A DNA stretch of 58,536 bases from Verrucomicrobiaceae bacterium (GCA_028293825.1 JAQGNY010000046.1:1-58536), one strand, 5' to 3'. Counted from the stretch's first letter, positions 44,528 through 52,632 are shown. Program-made: numbers and translations. Notes: generated by a model not told the origin, from the letters alone.

Positions 44528-45367
44528 TCAGTCGTGAGCCGTTTTAATCGCGCTCGAGCGACTCGGCCCCAACGAACCGTATGCATTGCGCCCGCCATCG
44601 ACCGGCAGAATATGACCGGTGATCATCGCCGCTTGCTCCGATGCCAACCACACGATTGCATCGGCCTGCTCGGATGCTTCGATAGCACGCGGAATCGCCT
44701 GCTGCGCTTCAACCATCGCGCTGATTTGCTGCTCGTCGAACATCGAACGCAGCAGCGGCGTTGCCGTAGTGTTCGGCATAATCGCATTGACGCGAATACC
44801 GTATTGGCCGTACTCCACCGCGCCGTGCCGCGTCAGTAAATTCACACCAGCCTTGGCAAGGCCATAACTCATCGGCGCATGCGGCTCGACACTGACTGCC
44901 GCCATCGATGAGCAATTCACAATCGCACCGCCACCATTATTCATCATATGCAGCACTTCATATTTCATTGACAACCAACAGCTGCGCAACGAAATCGCCA
45001 TGGTGCCGTCAAACGCTTCTTCCGATGTATTGTGAACAGTGTTACCCATCACATCACTGCGATGACCGCCACCCAATACATTGGCCGCGACATGCAATGC
45101 GCCGAATTCCTGCACGGTACGCTGCACCATATTTTCAACGTCGGCACTGCGCGTGCAATCGGCGTGAACATAAATTGCTTGCACGCCTTGCTCACGCAAT
45201 TGCGCAGCGAGCGCTTCGCCTTTTTCATCTTGAATATCGGCAATAACAATGCGTGCACCTTCGCTGGCGAAAGCTTCGACTGTCGCCGCACCGATGCCCT
45301 GTGCGCCGCCGGTAACTAAAACCACTTTATCGAGAAAGCGTTTGCTGTTCGTATTTTTATTCAGCAT
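44528..45367 (-). CDS. SDR family oxidoreductase with altered NNAG motif
   Basis: The 279-residue protein (from ATG 45367, with GGAG 6 nt upstream) is an SDR: TGGAQGIG (residues 19-26), Ser153/154, Tyr168 and Lys172 (YGLAK) and the C-terminal GHILPVDGGRN. Asp44 (VIADIQD) favours NAD. The usual NNAG is replaced by ANVLGGG (residues 96-102), and the loop after it is longer than usual, which may alter the active site. It follows the LLM gene on the minus strand, with a terminator between. Substrate unknown. Confidence 0.85.
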   Translation of the reverse strand: MLNKNTNSKRFLDKVVLVTGGAQGIGAATVEAFASEGARIVIADIQDEKGEALAAQLREQGVQAIYVHADCTRSADVENMVQRTVQEFGALHVAANVLGGGHRSDVMGNTVHNTSEEAFDGTMAISLRSCWLSMKYEVLHMMNNGGGAIVNCSSMAAVSVEPHAPMSYGLAKAGVNLLTRHGAVEYGQYGIRVNAIMPNTTATPLLRSMFDEQQISAMVEAQQAIPRAIEASEQADAIVWLASEQAAMITGHILPVDGGRNAYGSLGPSRSSAIKTAHD

Positions 45368-45404
45368 GTATTTCTCCAATTTTTCGAAATTAAATTTAAA
45401 AAAT

Positions 45405-45434
45405 AAACCGAAAGTAATCGCGCACTTTCGGTTT
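45405..45434 (-). terminator. Terminator between the LLM gene and the SDR gene
   Basis: On the minus strand AAACCGAAAGT, an 8-nt loop and ACTTTCGGTTT are followed by a T-rich run. It ends the LLM transcript 26 nt after its stop. Confidence 0.8.
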
Positions 45435-45459
45435 TCTATTTCGAGAAAAATAACGCAGA

Positions 45460-46545
45460 TTATTTCGCGCCGCGCTTGACCAACTCCTTACGCAATTCAG
45501 TAGTGAGCGGCCCCATTTGTGCCGGCGCGCTGCCGTGCAACACAATTTCATCCGCACCGGCATCGAGGAAATCGCACAGCGTCGATGCGCATTGCGCTGC
45601 GGTTCCTATTGCCGCGCCCTGCTCGTACCACCAATGCGGCAAGCTGCGACTGACTTCGACCAATTGCGCGCGCGTGAAACCCTGATCGGCCAATTTGCCG
45701 CCGAGTGCAGCGAACTGCGGATGATTGCGCATCGTCGTCAGCGGACCGGTATCCCAGCCATTCATTTCGGCAAGCTGCTCGCCGTAAACGGGAACCTGGA
45801 AATAGGTAATCGCACGGCCGCCGACCACAGCGTCCTCTTCGTCTTTATCCAAATCGGGCGCGACGATGATGTTGTGAAAAATGCGCACGCTTTTCGGGTC
45901 GCGGCCGGCTTTTTCCGCCGCGTCGTGCACAATCTTCGCCGACTTGCGCACGCCCTCGGTGGTGAGGAACGGATGCAATAACACGCCGTCGCAATATTCG
46001 CCGGCAAACGCCAGTGACTTCGGCCCAATCGCCGTGAATGAAATCGACGGTGTGGGTCCGGTGTAGCGATCGGTTAACTGCACCGCCGGGTATTTGCCGA
46101 GAATGCCGTCGTAATTCACCGTTTCGCCAGCCCACAGGCGGCGGATAATATCGATGCCATCTTTCAATCGTTCGAAGGTGATCGGCGGCGAGCCGAGCGT
46201 GGCCAAATGCGAGGCGACGCCGCGCGCCAATAACAACCGAAAGCGATCGCCAGTCAATGCCTGCATTAGATTGGCGACGCTGGCGGTGACGACAGGATTG
46301 CGCACGGTGATATACATGGTTGCGCCGATCCGCACTTTCTTTGTGAGCTGGCTGACCGCGCCCGCGAGCACCGCCGGCTCCTTGGTCGCGTAGCGCTCGG
46401 AAATCCACACGGTGCCAAGACCAATGCGCTCGGCCTCCTGTGCTTCGGCTAAACCGCGCAGTGGATCGGCGACGCGTCCCGGCAGAATATACGTGCCGAA
46501 CTTATCGAATAGCGCCTGTGCGCCCGGTTCTTGAATGTCTGACAT
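45460..46545 (-). CDS. Luciferase-like monooxygenase (LLM) class flavin/F420-dependent oxidoreductase
   Basis: The 361-residue protein has the LLM TIM-barrel pattern: FGTYILPGRVADP at the start, LAEAQEAERIGLGTVWISERY, then GATMYITVRNPVVTASVANLMQALTGDRFRLLLARG and FTAIGPKSLAFAGEYCDGVLLHPFLT. It resembles the TIGR03857 group, which is annotated as F420-dependent in actinobacteria. Gammaproteobacteria usually lack F420, so FMN is more likely here. It is divergent from the P450 gene and may act on the same substrate. Confidence 0.88.
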   Translation of the reverse strand: MSDIQEPGAQALFDKFGTYILPGRVADPLRGLAEAQEAERIGLGTVWISERYATKEPAVLAGAVSQLTKKVRIGATMYITVRNPVVTASVANLMQALTGDRFRLLLARGVASHLATLGSPPITFERLKDGIDIIRRLWAGETVNYDGILGKYPAVQLTDRYTGPTPSISFTAIGPKSLAFAGEYCDGVLLHPFLTTEGVRKSAKIVHDAAEKAGRDPKSVRIFHNIIVAPDLDKDEEDAVVGGRAITYFQVPVYGEQLAEMNGWDTGPLTTMRNHPQFAALGGKLADQGFTRAQLVEVSRSLPHWWYEQGAAIGTAAQCASTLCDFLDAGADEIVLHGSAPAQMGPLTTELRKELVKRGAK

Positions 46546-46573
46546 GATTTTCTCCTTGATTGCACGCTCGGTT

Positions 46574-46608
46574 GATTTGCGACGATCGCGTCACACGCGT
46601 CGTAAATC
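46574..46608. promoter_or_regulatory. 11-bp inverted repeat upstream of the LLM gene
   Basis: GATTTGCGACG and CGTCGTAAATC (10 of 11 complementary, 13 nt apart) lie about 30 nt before the LLM start. Candidate operator or leader hairpin. Confidence 0.5.
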
Positions 46609-46740
46609 CGAAGCTGTTATTGATAAAGAAGCTATTATTGTGTGCCGGTATTCGCGGTAGCGAAGCATAAACGCGATTGCATACGGCTCGAAAGCACGGC
46701 AATAAATTCGGTAATTCATTTGCCCAACAGTTAAATTGAA

Positions 46741-46769
46741 TTAGGTAAGCGCTTGTTCGTCCTACCTAA
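46741..46769. promoter_or_regulatory. Inverted repeat TTAGGTA-N15-TACCTAA between LLM and P450 genes
   Basis: Two perfect 7-bp arms with a 15-nt spacer lie near the middle of the 429-nt LLM-P450 gap. Candidate operator controlling both divergent genes. Confidence 0.5.
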
Positions 46770-46974
46770 ACCCGACTCGCCCGCAGCAGTGCGAATTACA
46801 AACCGGCAATAAAGAAAAGTTTCACTTTGAGTAAAAGCGCGGCCATGTAACTATTTGCCGCCGAATTTTAAGCCGTGCACCCTATTCGCTATAACGACAT
46901 CGGGCGCGCGCATTTGTTTTACTTACATCATTTATTTCTTCACATTGAATTGCGTAATTAATGAGGTATCTCCA

Positions 46975-48267
46975 ATGACTACTACCGACACCGCCCAAAT
47001 CTCGCAAATGTCCGACGAATTTGCCAAGGTCAGCGATGTATTTTCCGGCAGCGGCGAAGATCCGTATCCGCTGCTGCGCGAATTGCGCGAATCAAAACGC
47101 ATTATTCCAGGCGATATCCTTGCGCGTTTCGGCGTGCCGTCACAGGCCGATTACGGCAACAAAGGCCGCCAGGTTTTCACCACATTCCGCTATGACGATT
47201 GCCTCGCGATCATGCGCGATACGCAAACTTACACCAGCAGCTTGTTGATGGATGGACTCGGTGCATTTCTCGAAGACGCGATGTTGACCGCTCTCGATGG
47301 CGATGCGCACAAACAATTACGCACCGTATTGCAAGGCGCGTTCACGCCGCAGAATTTAAAAATCTGGCAAAACGATATGATTCGACCAGTCATTCGCAAT
47401 GAATTTCTGGCGCCGCTGATTCCGCGTAAACAATGCGATCTGGTTAATGATTTCGCGCTGCAATTTCCGGTGCGTGTTATTTACGAAATCATGGGCTTCC
47501 CGAACGATCCGGTTGCCATCGAACAATTCGCCGGCTGGGCGTTGCGTATTTTGGCCGGCCCGCAGCCCGATCCGGAAAAAGCAAAAATCTCGATGGCCGC
47601 TGCATTCCAGGCCGCGCAGGATTTGTACGATCACGTGCGGCCGATTGTCGCCAAACGTCGCGCCGAAGGTGTGGCCGAGAACAGCGCAGATTTAATCAGC
47701 CACTTGCTGCGTGCCGATGCGCAGGGCGCGAATCTCGACGATCACAAAATTACCAATATAGTGCGCATGCTGTTGCCGGCCGCCGCAGAAACAACCACGC
47801 GTTCGTTCTCGAACATGATGGTGTTATTGCTCGATCGCCCGGAGTTGCTCGAGCAAATTCGCAATGACCGTTCGTTGGTGCCGAAGGCCATTAACGAATC
47901 GCTGCGCTACGAGCCAGTGTCGGGATTTCTCGCGCGCCAGGCATCGAAAGATGTAGAAATCGACGGCGTGAAAATTCCTGCCGGCGCGGCAATTTCGTTG
48001 GCAAATGGCGCAGCCAATCGCGATGAAGCAGTGTTTGTGAATGGCGAAGAATTCGATATTTTCCGTCAAATCAAACCGAACTTGTCGTTCGGCTTCGGCG
48101 CTCACACTTGTTTAGGTTTGATCGTTGCGAAAATGGAAATCGAAGCCGCATTCAATGCAGTGCTCGACGATTTGCCAAACCTGCGTTACGACCCCAGCAA
48201 ACCGAAAGCAAAAATCGTCGGCGTCACCATGCGCGGCCCGCAAGCGGTGCATGTTGTTTTTGATTAA
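46975..48267 (+). CDS. Cytochrome P450
   Basis: The 430-residue soluble P450 has the I-helix motif PAAAETTTRSF (Glu272-Thr273), the ExxR motif ESLR (308-311) and the heme loop FGFGAHTCLG with the ligand Cys379. Length and lack of a membrane anchor are typical of bacterial class I enzymes. The ATG at 46975 gives MTTTDTAQISQMSDE, with GAGG upstream, and is preferred over an earlier in-frame start. No ferredoxin or reductase is encoded nearby, so redox partners must come from elsewhere. Divergent from the LLM gene. Confidence 0.95.
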   Translation: MTTTDTAQISQMSDEFAKVSDVFSGSGEDPYPLLRELRESKRIIPGDILARFGVPSQADYGNKGRQVFTTFRYDDCLAIMRDTQTYTSSLLMDGLGAFLEDAMLTALDGDAHKQLRTVLQGAFTPQNLKIWQNDMIRPVIRNEFLAPLIPRKQCDLVNDFALQFPVRVIYEIMGFPNDPVAIEQFAGWALRILAGPQPDPEKAKISMAAAFQAAQDLYDHVRPIVAKRRAEGVAENSADLISHLLRADAQGANLDDHKITNIVRMLLPAAAETTTRSFSNMMVLLLDRPELLEQIRNDRSLVPKAINESLRYEPVSGFLARQASKDVEIDGVKIPAGAAISLANGAANRDEAVFVNGEEFDIFRQIKPNLSFGFGAHTCLGLIVAKMEIEAAFNAVLDDLPNLRYDPSKPKAKIVGVTMRGPQAVHVVFD

Positions 48268-48306
48268 TTTTTAAAAAATTAAATAGCAGCGAAAAATCTG
48301 CGAATT

Positions 48307-48336
48307 AAAAAAGGGATGCGCAAGCATCCCTTTTTA
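48307..48336 (+). terminator. Rho-independent terminator after the P450 gene
   Basis: AAAAAGGGATGC, GCAA loop, GCATCCCTTTTT: a strong stem with U-tract 40 nt after the stop. Confidence 0.92.
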
Positions 48337-48806
48337 TTTGCGCAGCTTTTAGCTGGCATTATTCGGCTAGTTAAACTGACCACTGACTGAAGCTATTTAA
48401 TGATTAAACATGACTATTCAAATCATTAAACATCAGCGCACCCATACAAGCCGCATTATTCAGGCAGGGCTAGCAGAAAAAAATGCATTCGGGTTAATCT
48501 GGACATCAACTGGGGAATTTACCCGGTCGCCAGTGTTGGCGCGGTTTTGAAGACACCGCTAGAGACCGCTTTAATTGACTGCATCAACCGACGCGTCTGC
48601 ATTAATGCCGAAAAAGCCAAGATCAAACGACACGTCGCGTTTAATTTTTAAATGCGGACTCGTCTGCATACTAATTAGTTCGAGCACATAAGCGGACGGC
48701 AATTTTTCAGCGCGCAAAGCAGTATCGCTACAAAGCTAAAAAATTTCGCGACACAGCGCAAGGAAAAATAAAATGGAAATTGACGAGTCGAATTTTTGTC
48801 ATTACC
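48337..48806. other. Intergenic region before the cassette-like segment
   Basis: No gene is supported up to 48806. A good ribosome site (AAGG) and ATG at 48773 open a 93-codon frame that reads through the inverted repeats and the first attC-like site; it is doubtful as a gene, and may be the start of a gene cut by insertion of the structured segment. Confidence 0.4.
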
Positions 48807-48875
48807 GTAAGAGCAGCGCGGGGACTAGAAGAGCAGGTCGTGATCTGCTGCTTCAGATCCCCGCGCTGCTCTTAC
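48807..48875. repeat. Perfect 18-bp inverted repeat (69-bp hairpin)
   Basis: GTAAGAGCAGCGCGGGGA at 48807-48824 is the exact complement of 48858-48875, and the inner sequence (AAGAGCAG / CTGCTGCTT) can extend the stem. It resembles a folded mobile-element end or a MITE-like or attC-related structure. There is no transposase in it. Confidence 0.75.
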
Positions 48876-48926
48876 GTAAAGCCTCTCCTCGCCGCATCTC
48901 CTTCTTGGTTGCCGTCCGTTTAGTTC

Positions 48927-48989
48927 CGGTGCCTAAATATCTGAAAGCAGGAAACCGAAAAGCTACAGTTTCCTGCGGCATTGGCACCG
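48927..48989. repeat. Nested hairpin next to the first attC-like site
   Basis: Outer arms CGGTGCC/GGCACCG and inner arms GCAGGAAAC/GTTTCCTGC are perfect and nested. It ends 2 nt before the attC-like site. Confidence 0.65.
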
Positions 48990-48990
48990 T

Positions 48991-49056
48991 GTCGAACAAC
49001 TCGTTTCACAGGACATACGCAAAATTCGCGCATGCCTGTGAACTCAATCGTTAGGG
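48991..49056 (+). mobile_element. attC-like site 1 (integron cassette recombination site)
   Basis: GTCGAAC (R'' type) and CAATC-GTTAGGG (R' type, GTT) frame a 66-bp imperfect palindrome; TTTCACAGG pairs with CCTGTGAA inside, with unpaired bases between as in attC sites. The next gene starts 7 nt after the GTTAGGG core, as in cassettes. Confidence 0.65.
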
Positions 49057-49062
49057 CTGCCA

Positions 49063-49530
49063 ATGAAATTCGGCTTTAACCTCGTGATACTTCTCTTTGT
49101 AGGCAAAGTTTTTGCCGGCTGCGCAGAGCCTACAGATTGGGCGCGTGCGTTTTACTCTGCGAATTACTCTTTTTATAGTGCGGCACCAGATTCGGTGTTG
49201 TCGGTCACGACTCCAGAATTCGGAGCGTTGCTAAAGAAAGAATGGGCATATTCACAGGGAGAGGTTGGGCATTTGCAATACAATCCATGGCTTGGCGCGC
49301 AAGATGGCGATATCGGAAAGCCGGTTCACTTTGCGATCGAGACGGAAACATCTAGCCTTGCAGTTGTTTCAATGTCGTATCCGTTCGTACTTGCTCCTTC
49401 TCACCCAGCTAAACCGCACACCGCCCACTTAATCTTGCACAAAGCAGGGCATGCGTGCTGGCGTCTACATGATTTTATTACTCCACTTGGGGATTCACTA
49501 TCTTATGTTTACTCTGCGGGTCAGCCCTAA
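49063..49530 (+). CDS. Secreted protein of unknown function in a cassette-like context
   Basis: The 155-residue protein has a signal peptide (MKFGFNLVILLFVGKVFAG, cleavage near residue 19). The mature part has four Cys-free strands and helices with WARAFYSANYSFYSAAPDSVLSVTTPEFGALLKKEWAY, an arrangement like the DUF3828 family of secreted proteins, then Cys132 near HAGHACWRLHDF. Codon use is more AT-rich than neighbours, and the gene is framed by attC-like sites (its stop lies within the second), so it is probably a cassette gene. The function is unknown. Confidence 0.72.
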   Translation: MKFGFNLVILLFVGKVFAGCAEPTDWARAFYSANYSFYSAAPDSVLSVTTPEFGALLKKEWAYSQGEVGHLQYNPWLGAQDGDIGKPVHFAIETETSSLAVVSMSYPFVLAPSHPAKPHTAHLILHKAGHACWRLHDFITPLGDSLSYVYSAGQP

Positions 49531-49602
49531 CAAAGCAATGGTGTGGGACTGCCTACACTCCGCTTCGCTGCGTTTCGGCAGCCCCACATTACTGCGTTAT
49601 TT
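49525..49602 (+). mobile_element. attC-like site 2 (integron cassette recombination site)
   Basis: CCCTAAC (R'' type, which contains the TAA stop of the previous gene) and GCGTTATTT (R' type) frame a 78-bp palindrome. TGTGGGaCTGCC pairs with GGCAGcCCCACA (one mismatch), and CCGCTTCGCTGCG forms the tip. The TAACAAAGC ... GCGTTAT ends are typical of proteobacterial attC sites. The next gene starts 1 nt after the core. Confidence 0.82.
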
Positions 49603-50031
49603 ATGACCAAGAAGATTCCAAAAAAAATAGATCGTCCAGGTCTTGATAAGTATGGTCGTTCGGAATTGCACTATGCGGCAGCTGAAAAAGATCTTAGGAA
49701 AGTTTCATCTCTCTTAAGTGAAGGCTTGGACATAAATGCTAAGGACGATGACGGACGGTCTCCTCTTCACTTTGCCACTCAGACCGATTCAATTGAGGTC
49801 GTATCCAAACTCCTCTCCGCCGGTGCAAATGTTAATGCCGCCGACGCAAATGGCAACTCGCCATTGTCAAATGCTGTATTTAACTCCAGGGGAAAAGGAG
49901 AGATTATCAATCTTCTCCGCCACGCTGGTGCCAATTCATATGAGGAAAATAGGCATGGTATATCACCAATCAGTTTGGCTCGGAGCATCAGCAACTTTGA
50001 TGTTGCGCAGTTCTTCAATGACCTGCCGTAA
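49603..50031 (+). CDS. Ankyrin-repeat protein in a cassette-like context
   Basis: The 142-residue protein has about four ankyrin repeats: GRSELHYAAAEKDLRKVSSLL, GRSPLHFATQTDSIEVVSKLLSAGANVN, GNSPLSNAVFNSRGKGEIINLLRHAGAN and HGISPISLARSISNFDVAQFF. These bind proteins; no catalytic domain is seen and no signal peptide, so it is cytoplasmic. The ATG at 49603 lies right after the attC core, as for integron cassette genes, so it is preferred to an earlier in-frame codon. Codon use is more AT-rich than its neighbours. Confidence 0.85.
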   Translation: MTKKIPKKIDRPGLDKYGRSELHYAAAEKDLRKVSSLLSEGLDINAKDDDGRSPLHFATQTDSIEVVSKLLSAGANVNAADANGNSPLSNAVFNSRGKGEIINLLRHAGANSYEENRHGISPISLARSISNFDVAQFFNDLP

Positions 50032-50040
50032 ATCAAAATT

Positions 50041-50088
50041 GCATAACCAGGCAAGTAATCGCAGCTTCGGCTGCAACTTATGTTCATG
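50041..50088 (+). mobile_element. Possible degenerate attC site 3
   Basis: GCATAAC and GTTCATG frame a short palindrome: AAGT/ACTT and GCAGC-TTCG-GCTGC. The AAC/GTT triplets fit an attC, but the R' box is degenerate and the site is short (48 bp). It lies 10 nt after the ankyrin stop. Confidence 0.4.
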
Positions 50089-50437
50089 GCATGGTGGCTC
50101 GACCAGATTAGCTGCTTCCCTCAAAAATTGGAGTTAATTTGCACGTTGGAGGACGAGCTTTATCCAAAAATCTATTGGAACTTCGCTCACAAAAAAGGCA
50201 GTGGACGCGCTGAAGCTCGCGACTACTCTAGGCGTTGAGCATGTATAAACAGTGATTCAGTCGAATGATTCGCTGGCTCTTACAACAATTGTTATGTTCG
50301 TTATTTCGGCGTCGTTCATTTAAGTTTTATTAAATGATTTTTACGGTTAAAAAATTATTACAGCGACAGCTCGCTTAAATGATTCCCCCTCATTACTTTG
50401 AAGAGTGCAGAATTAATTCGCTCAAGGAAGCAGCGCT
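50089..50437. other. Intergenic region, no gene seen
   Basis: No gene is supported. A GTTATG (50291) and further TTCGTTAT motifs occur, possibly remains of a further cassette site, but no paired partner could be recognised with confidence. Confidence 0.3.
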
Positions 50438-50740
50438 TTGTATCGATTTAAATTATTTTATGTTTTCAGCGCAGTGCTTTTAACTGGTTGTGTCTCGGTG
50501 GTAAAAACACTTTCTCCTGCTAGCCCAACACAATCCAAGGTATATATTGGAACGAAAACGGACGCCGCATTTATTGCTGATTCGGCACCGTGCTGGTCTG
50601 GACGAAGTCATAACGACGGTTGCTTAGGAATGATATTCACACCGCTCAGCGTGTTGGATTCCATTCCAAGTATGGTGATGGATACGGTATTTCTGCCTTA
50701 CACCGCAACGCGGCAGATAATTAACTCGAAAGCGGAATGA
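50438..50740 (+). CDS. YceK/YidQ-like lipoprotein
   Basis: The 100-residue protein has a lipoprotein signal (LYRFKLFYVFSAVLLTGC, lipobox LLTGC) and the YceK/YidQ (DUF1375) pattern: VYIGTKTDAAFIAD and PLSVLDSIPSMVMDTVFLPYT. The start is read as TTG with AAGGA about 10 nt upstream. Function unknown. It may be part of the cassette-like block or a separate gene. Confidence 0.78.
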   Translation: MYRFKLFYVFSAVLLTGCVSVVKTLSPASPTQSKVYIGTKTDAAFIADSAPCWSGRSHNDGCLGMIFTPLSVLDSIPSMVMDTVFLPYTATRQIINSKAE

Positions 50741-51319
50741 CGTGCGCGATTAACTGCCACCGATTTTGAAGACGATAACTACGGGCGGGATTCGGGTTAG
50801 TCTGAGGTGGTCGTTTTTGTTACGTTAACATCACATCATTCTTTTTCGTGAGTCTCATGCCATGCAATCGCGCAGCGCGATAAAAACTGTCGCGGCCAAA
50901 ATTATAGGTTTAATTTTTATTAAAATTTAATGTCGCTTCGGGTGTAAATAAGAAGAGATAATTTTTAGTTCACATTTTTGGCGAATTAATTTCTGTTTTA
51001 TCCGATAAAAATTAATAAATAGCGTTGTGTTGTTGCGGAATTTACTTATAAATTAAGGTTGGTAATATGGATTTAAGATATTCAATACGTATTAATTATA
51101 AATTTTTAGTTAATACTAACTTTAAGTTATTTAAGTGTTTTAAATTTCATGGAAACGCATCCATAAAATAACTATCACGACCTGATCACATTTGAGTTTA
51201 GTACGTATGGGCAAATTTCTGAGATTTTCTATGATGATTGCATGCGGACAGTTATGGCGATTTCGGTCGACAAACTTCGTTAAACGGAAAAGTTTTCTAA
51301 TCTCAAGTGGTAGGTAATT
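50741..51319. other. AT-rich intergenic region
   Basis: These 579 nt are markedly AT-rich. A 34-codon frame (51067-51171, ATG with AAGG upstream) is too short and too biased in composition to support as a gene. Nothing else is seen. Confidence 0.35.
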
Positions 51320-51760
51320 ATGCGTAAATCAATGCTCACTCGTCTCGGCGCAATCTCTATGTTGTTGGTCGCACTCCAGGCTAACGCGGTTACCATCAAC
51401 GGCACCAACTACAAACAGTTCACCAGCGGCGGCAGCAAATGCCCCAACGGCGATAGCGTGCTGGTTTACAACGGCGCGAAGTATTGCAAATCGTATCGCG
51501 CCAACCTGAGCTGGACCATTCCGGCTACCCGCGCCGATGGCACTGCACTTCAATCTAGTGAATTGGCCGGCTATGAAGTTTATTGGACTCGCTCCAGCGA
51601 CAGCGCGAAAGGAACGATTAAAGTTGGCAATGGCGAATCAGCCGTCGCAGCCTTTGAGGCATATACGCCAGATACGTATTATTTCGCGGTATCCGCTATC
51701 GATAGCAAAGGTTTGAAAAGCACATTGTCTGCCGTGGCACAGACTGCGCTCGGGAATTAA
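51320..51760 (+). CDS. Secreted fibronectin type III-like protein
   Basis: The 146-residue protein has a signal peptide (cleavage near QANA, about residue 23). The mature region has VTINGTNYKQFTSGG, a Cys pair around KCPNG and KYCKSY, and a fibronectin type III-like fold (LSWTIPATRADGTALQSSELAGYEVYWTRSS, YTPDTYYFAVSAIDSKGLKSTLSAVA). It may be an adhesion or substrate-binding protein. The ribosome site is weak (AGGT). Terminator downstream. Confidence 0.82.
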   Translation: MRKSMLTRLGAISMLLVALQANAVTINGTNYKQFTSGGSKCPNGDSVLVYNGAKYCKSYRANLSWTIPATRADGTALQSSELAGYEVYWTRSSDSAKGTIKVGNGESAVAAFEAYTPDTYYFAVSAIDSKGLKSTLSAVAQTALGN

Positions 51761-51843
51761 TAGTTGTTTAGTAATACTTGCTTGAGTTGTTAGTCGGTAA
51801 GGGCAGAGCGCATCAGAACTTTGTTAAAGATCAGTATGTATAA

Positions 51844-51870
51844 GCCGAGCCTAACCAGCTCGGCATTTTT
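51844..51870 (+). terminator. Rho-independent terminator after the Fn3 protein gene
   Basis: GCCGAGC, 7-nt loop, GCTCGGC, then ATTTTT. It lies 84 nt after the stop. Confidence 0.85.
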
Positions 51871-51944
51871 ATTGCGCAGTGAATCGGTGCGATGAATATG
51901 AAATTCATTGGTTATTGAACAGCTGGTTTTTATACAGACTATTA

Positions 51945-52601
51945 CTAAGTTGCAGCCGGTAGTTGGTAGCTGATTTTCGTTCCGTCGATGCGAATGTATG
52001 CGCTTGCCACCAAGTGATCGAATGCCGCTGCGAGTTCATCATCTGAATGCAGTGCGGCGCTTATCTGTTTGATGGTAGAGCGCAGCGTTTTCTCCGTACG
52101 CGGTAAAGCGCCTTTGCGTTTGGCTAAATTGGCAAGCACCAGATCAATCAGGGCGAGTGTTTTTTTCTTGCTCGCTGATTTTTTCTTCGCCGGTGTTTTT
52201 TTTGCGGAAGTTGTGTCGATTCCGGGTAACTGCGCCATGCCCGGTAGGGTTTCAATCGACACCACTCGCTGACAATTAATGCCGGAATTTTTTATGTGAT
52301 CGATTAACGAATCGAAGCCCGTGTCTTTCGAGATAATATAAAAATTGGCGGTGGGGTCGGCTGCGGCTAATTTACCTAAATAATAAGTGATATGAAAATC
52401 CAGCGCATTGTGTCCGCCAGCACTGAGCACAATGTAATCCGCACGCTCGCCCAGCGCCTTCATAGCCAAAACCAAGTCGGTAGGAATACGGGTATTTTTC
52501 GGTCCGAGAAACACGCGCACATTGAATTGTTCCACATCGAGCAGAGCGAGTGATTTCACATGCACATTTTCAAAATCGATCAATATGTAATTGGTTTGCA
52601 T
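51945..52601 (-). CDS. PIN/NYN-domain protein (putative RNase) with C-terminal HTH-like region
   Basis: The 218-residue protein begins MQTNYILIDFENVHVKSLAL and has the acidic PIN/NYN nuclease residues (DFEN, then DYIVLSAGGHNALDFHITYYLGKLA and YIISKDTGFDSLIDHI). A Lys-rich linker (KKTPAKKKSASKKK) and a C-terminal helical part (LALIDLVLANLAKRKGALPRTEKTL) follow, the layout of the PIN7-type/LabA-DUF88 family. The catalytic Asp residues are present. It could act on RNA or be a toxin-like protein; no antitoxin is adjacent. Confidence 0.82.
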   Translation of the reverse strand: MQTNYILIDFENVHVKSLALLDVEQFNVRVFLGPKNTRIPTDLVLAMKALGERADYIVLSAGGHNALDFHITYYLGKLAAADPTANFYIISKDTGFDSLIDHIKNSGINCQRVVSIETLPGMAQLPGIDTTSAKKTPAKKKSASKKKTLALIDLVLANLAKRKGALPRTEKTLRSTIKQISAALHSDDELAAAFDHLVASAYIRIDGTKISYQLPAAT

Positions 52602-52632
52602 TGGCTGTGCGTTCGCGCTCAGTGAGTTCGGC

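Noticed and set aside
48773-49054. Open frame of 93 codons through the hairpins
   Set aside because: It runs across perfect inverted repeats and an attC-like site; the sequence has no family pattern. Only its ribosome site argues for a former gene.
50281-50310. A further attC-like end at GTTATG (50291)
   Set aside because: No convincing partner arm could be found upstream; the motif is short and may be chance.
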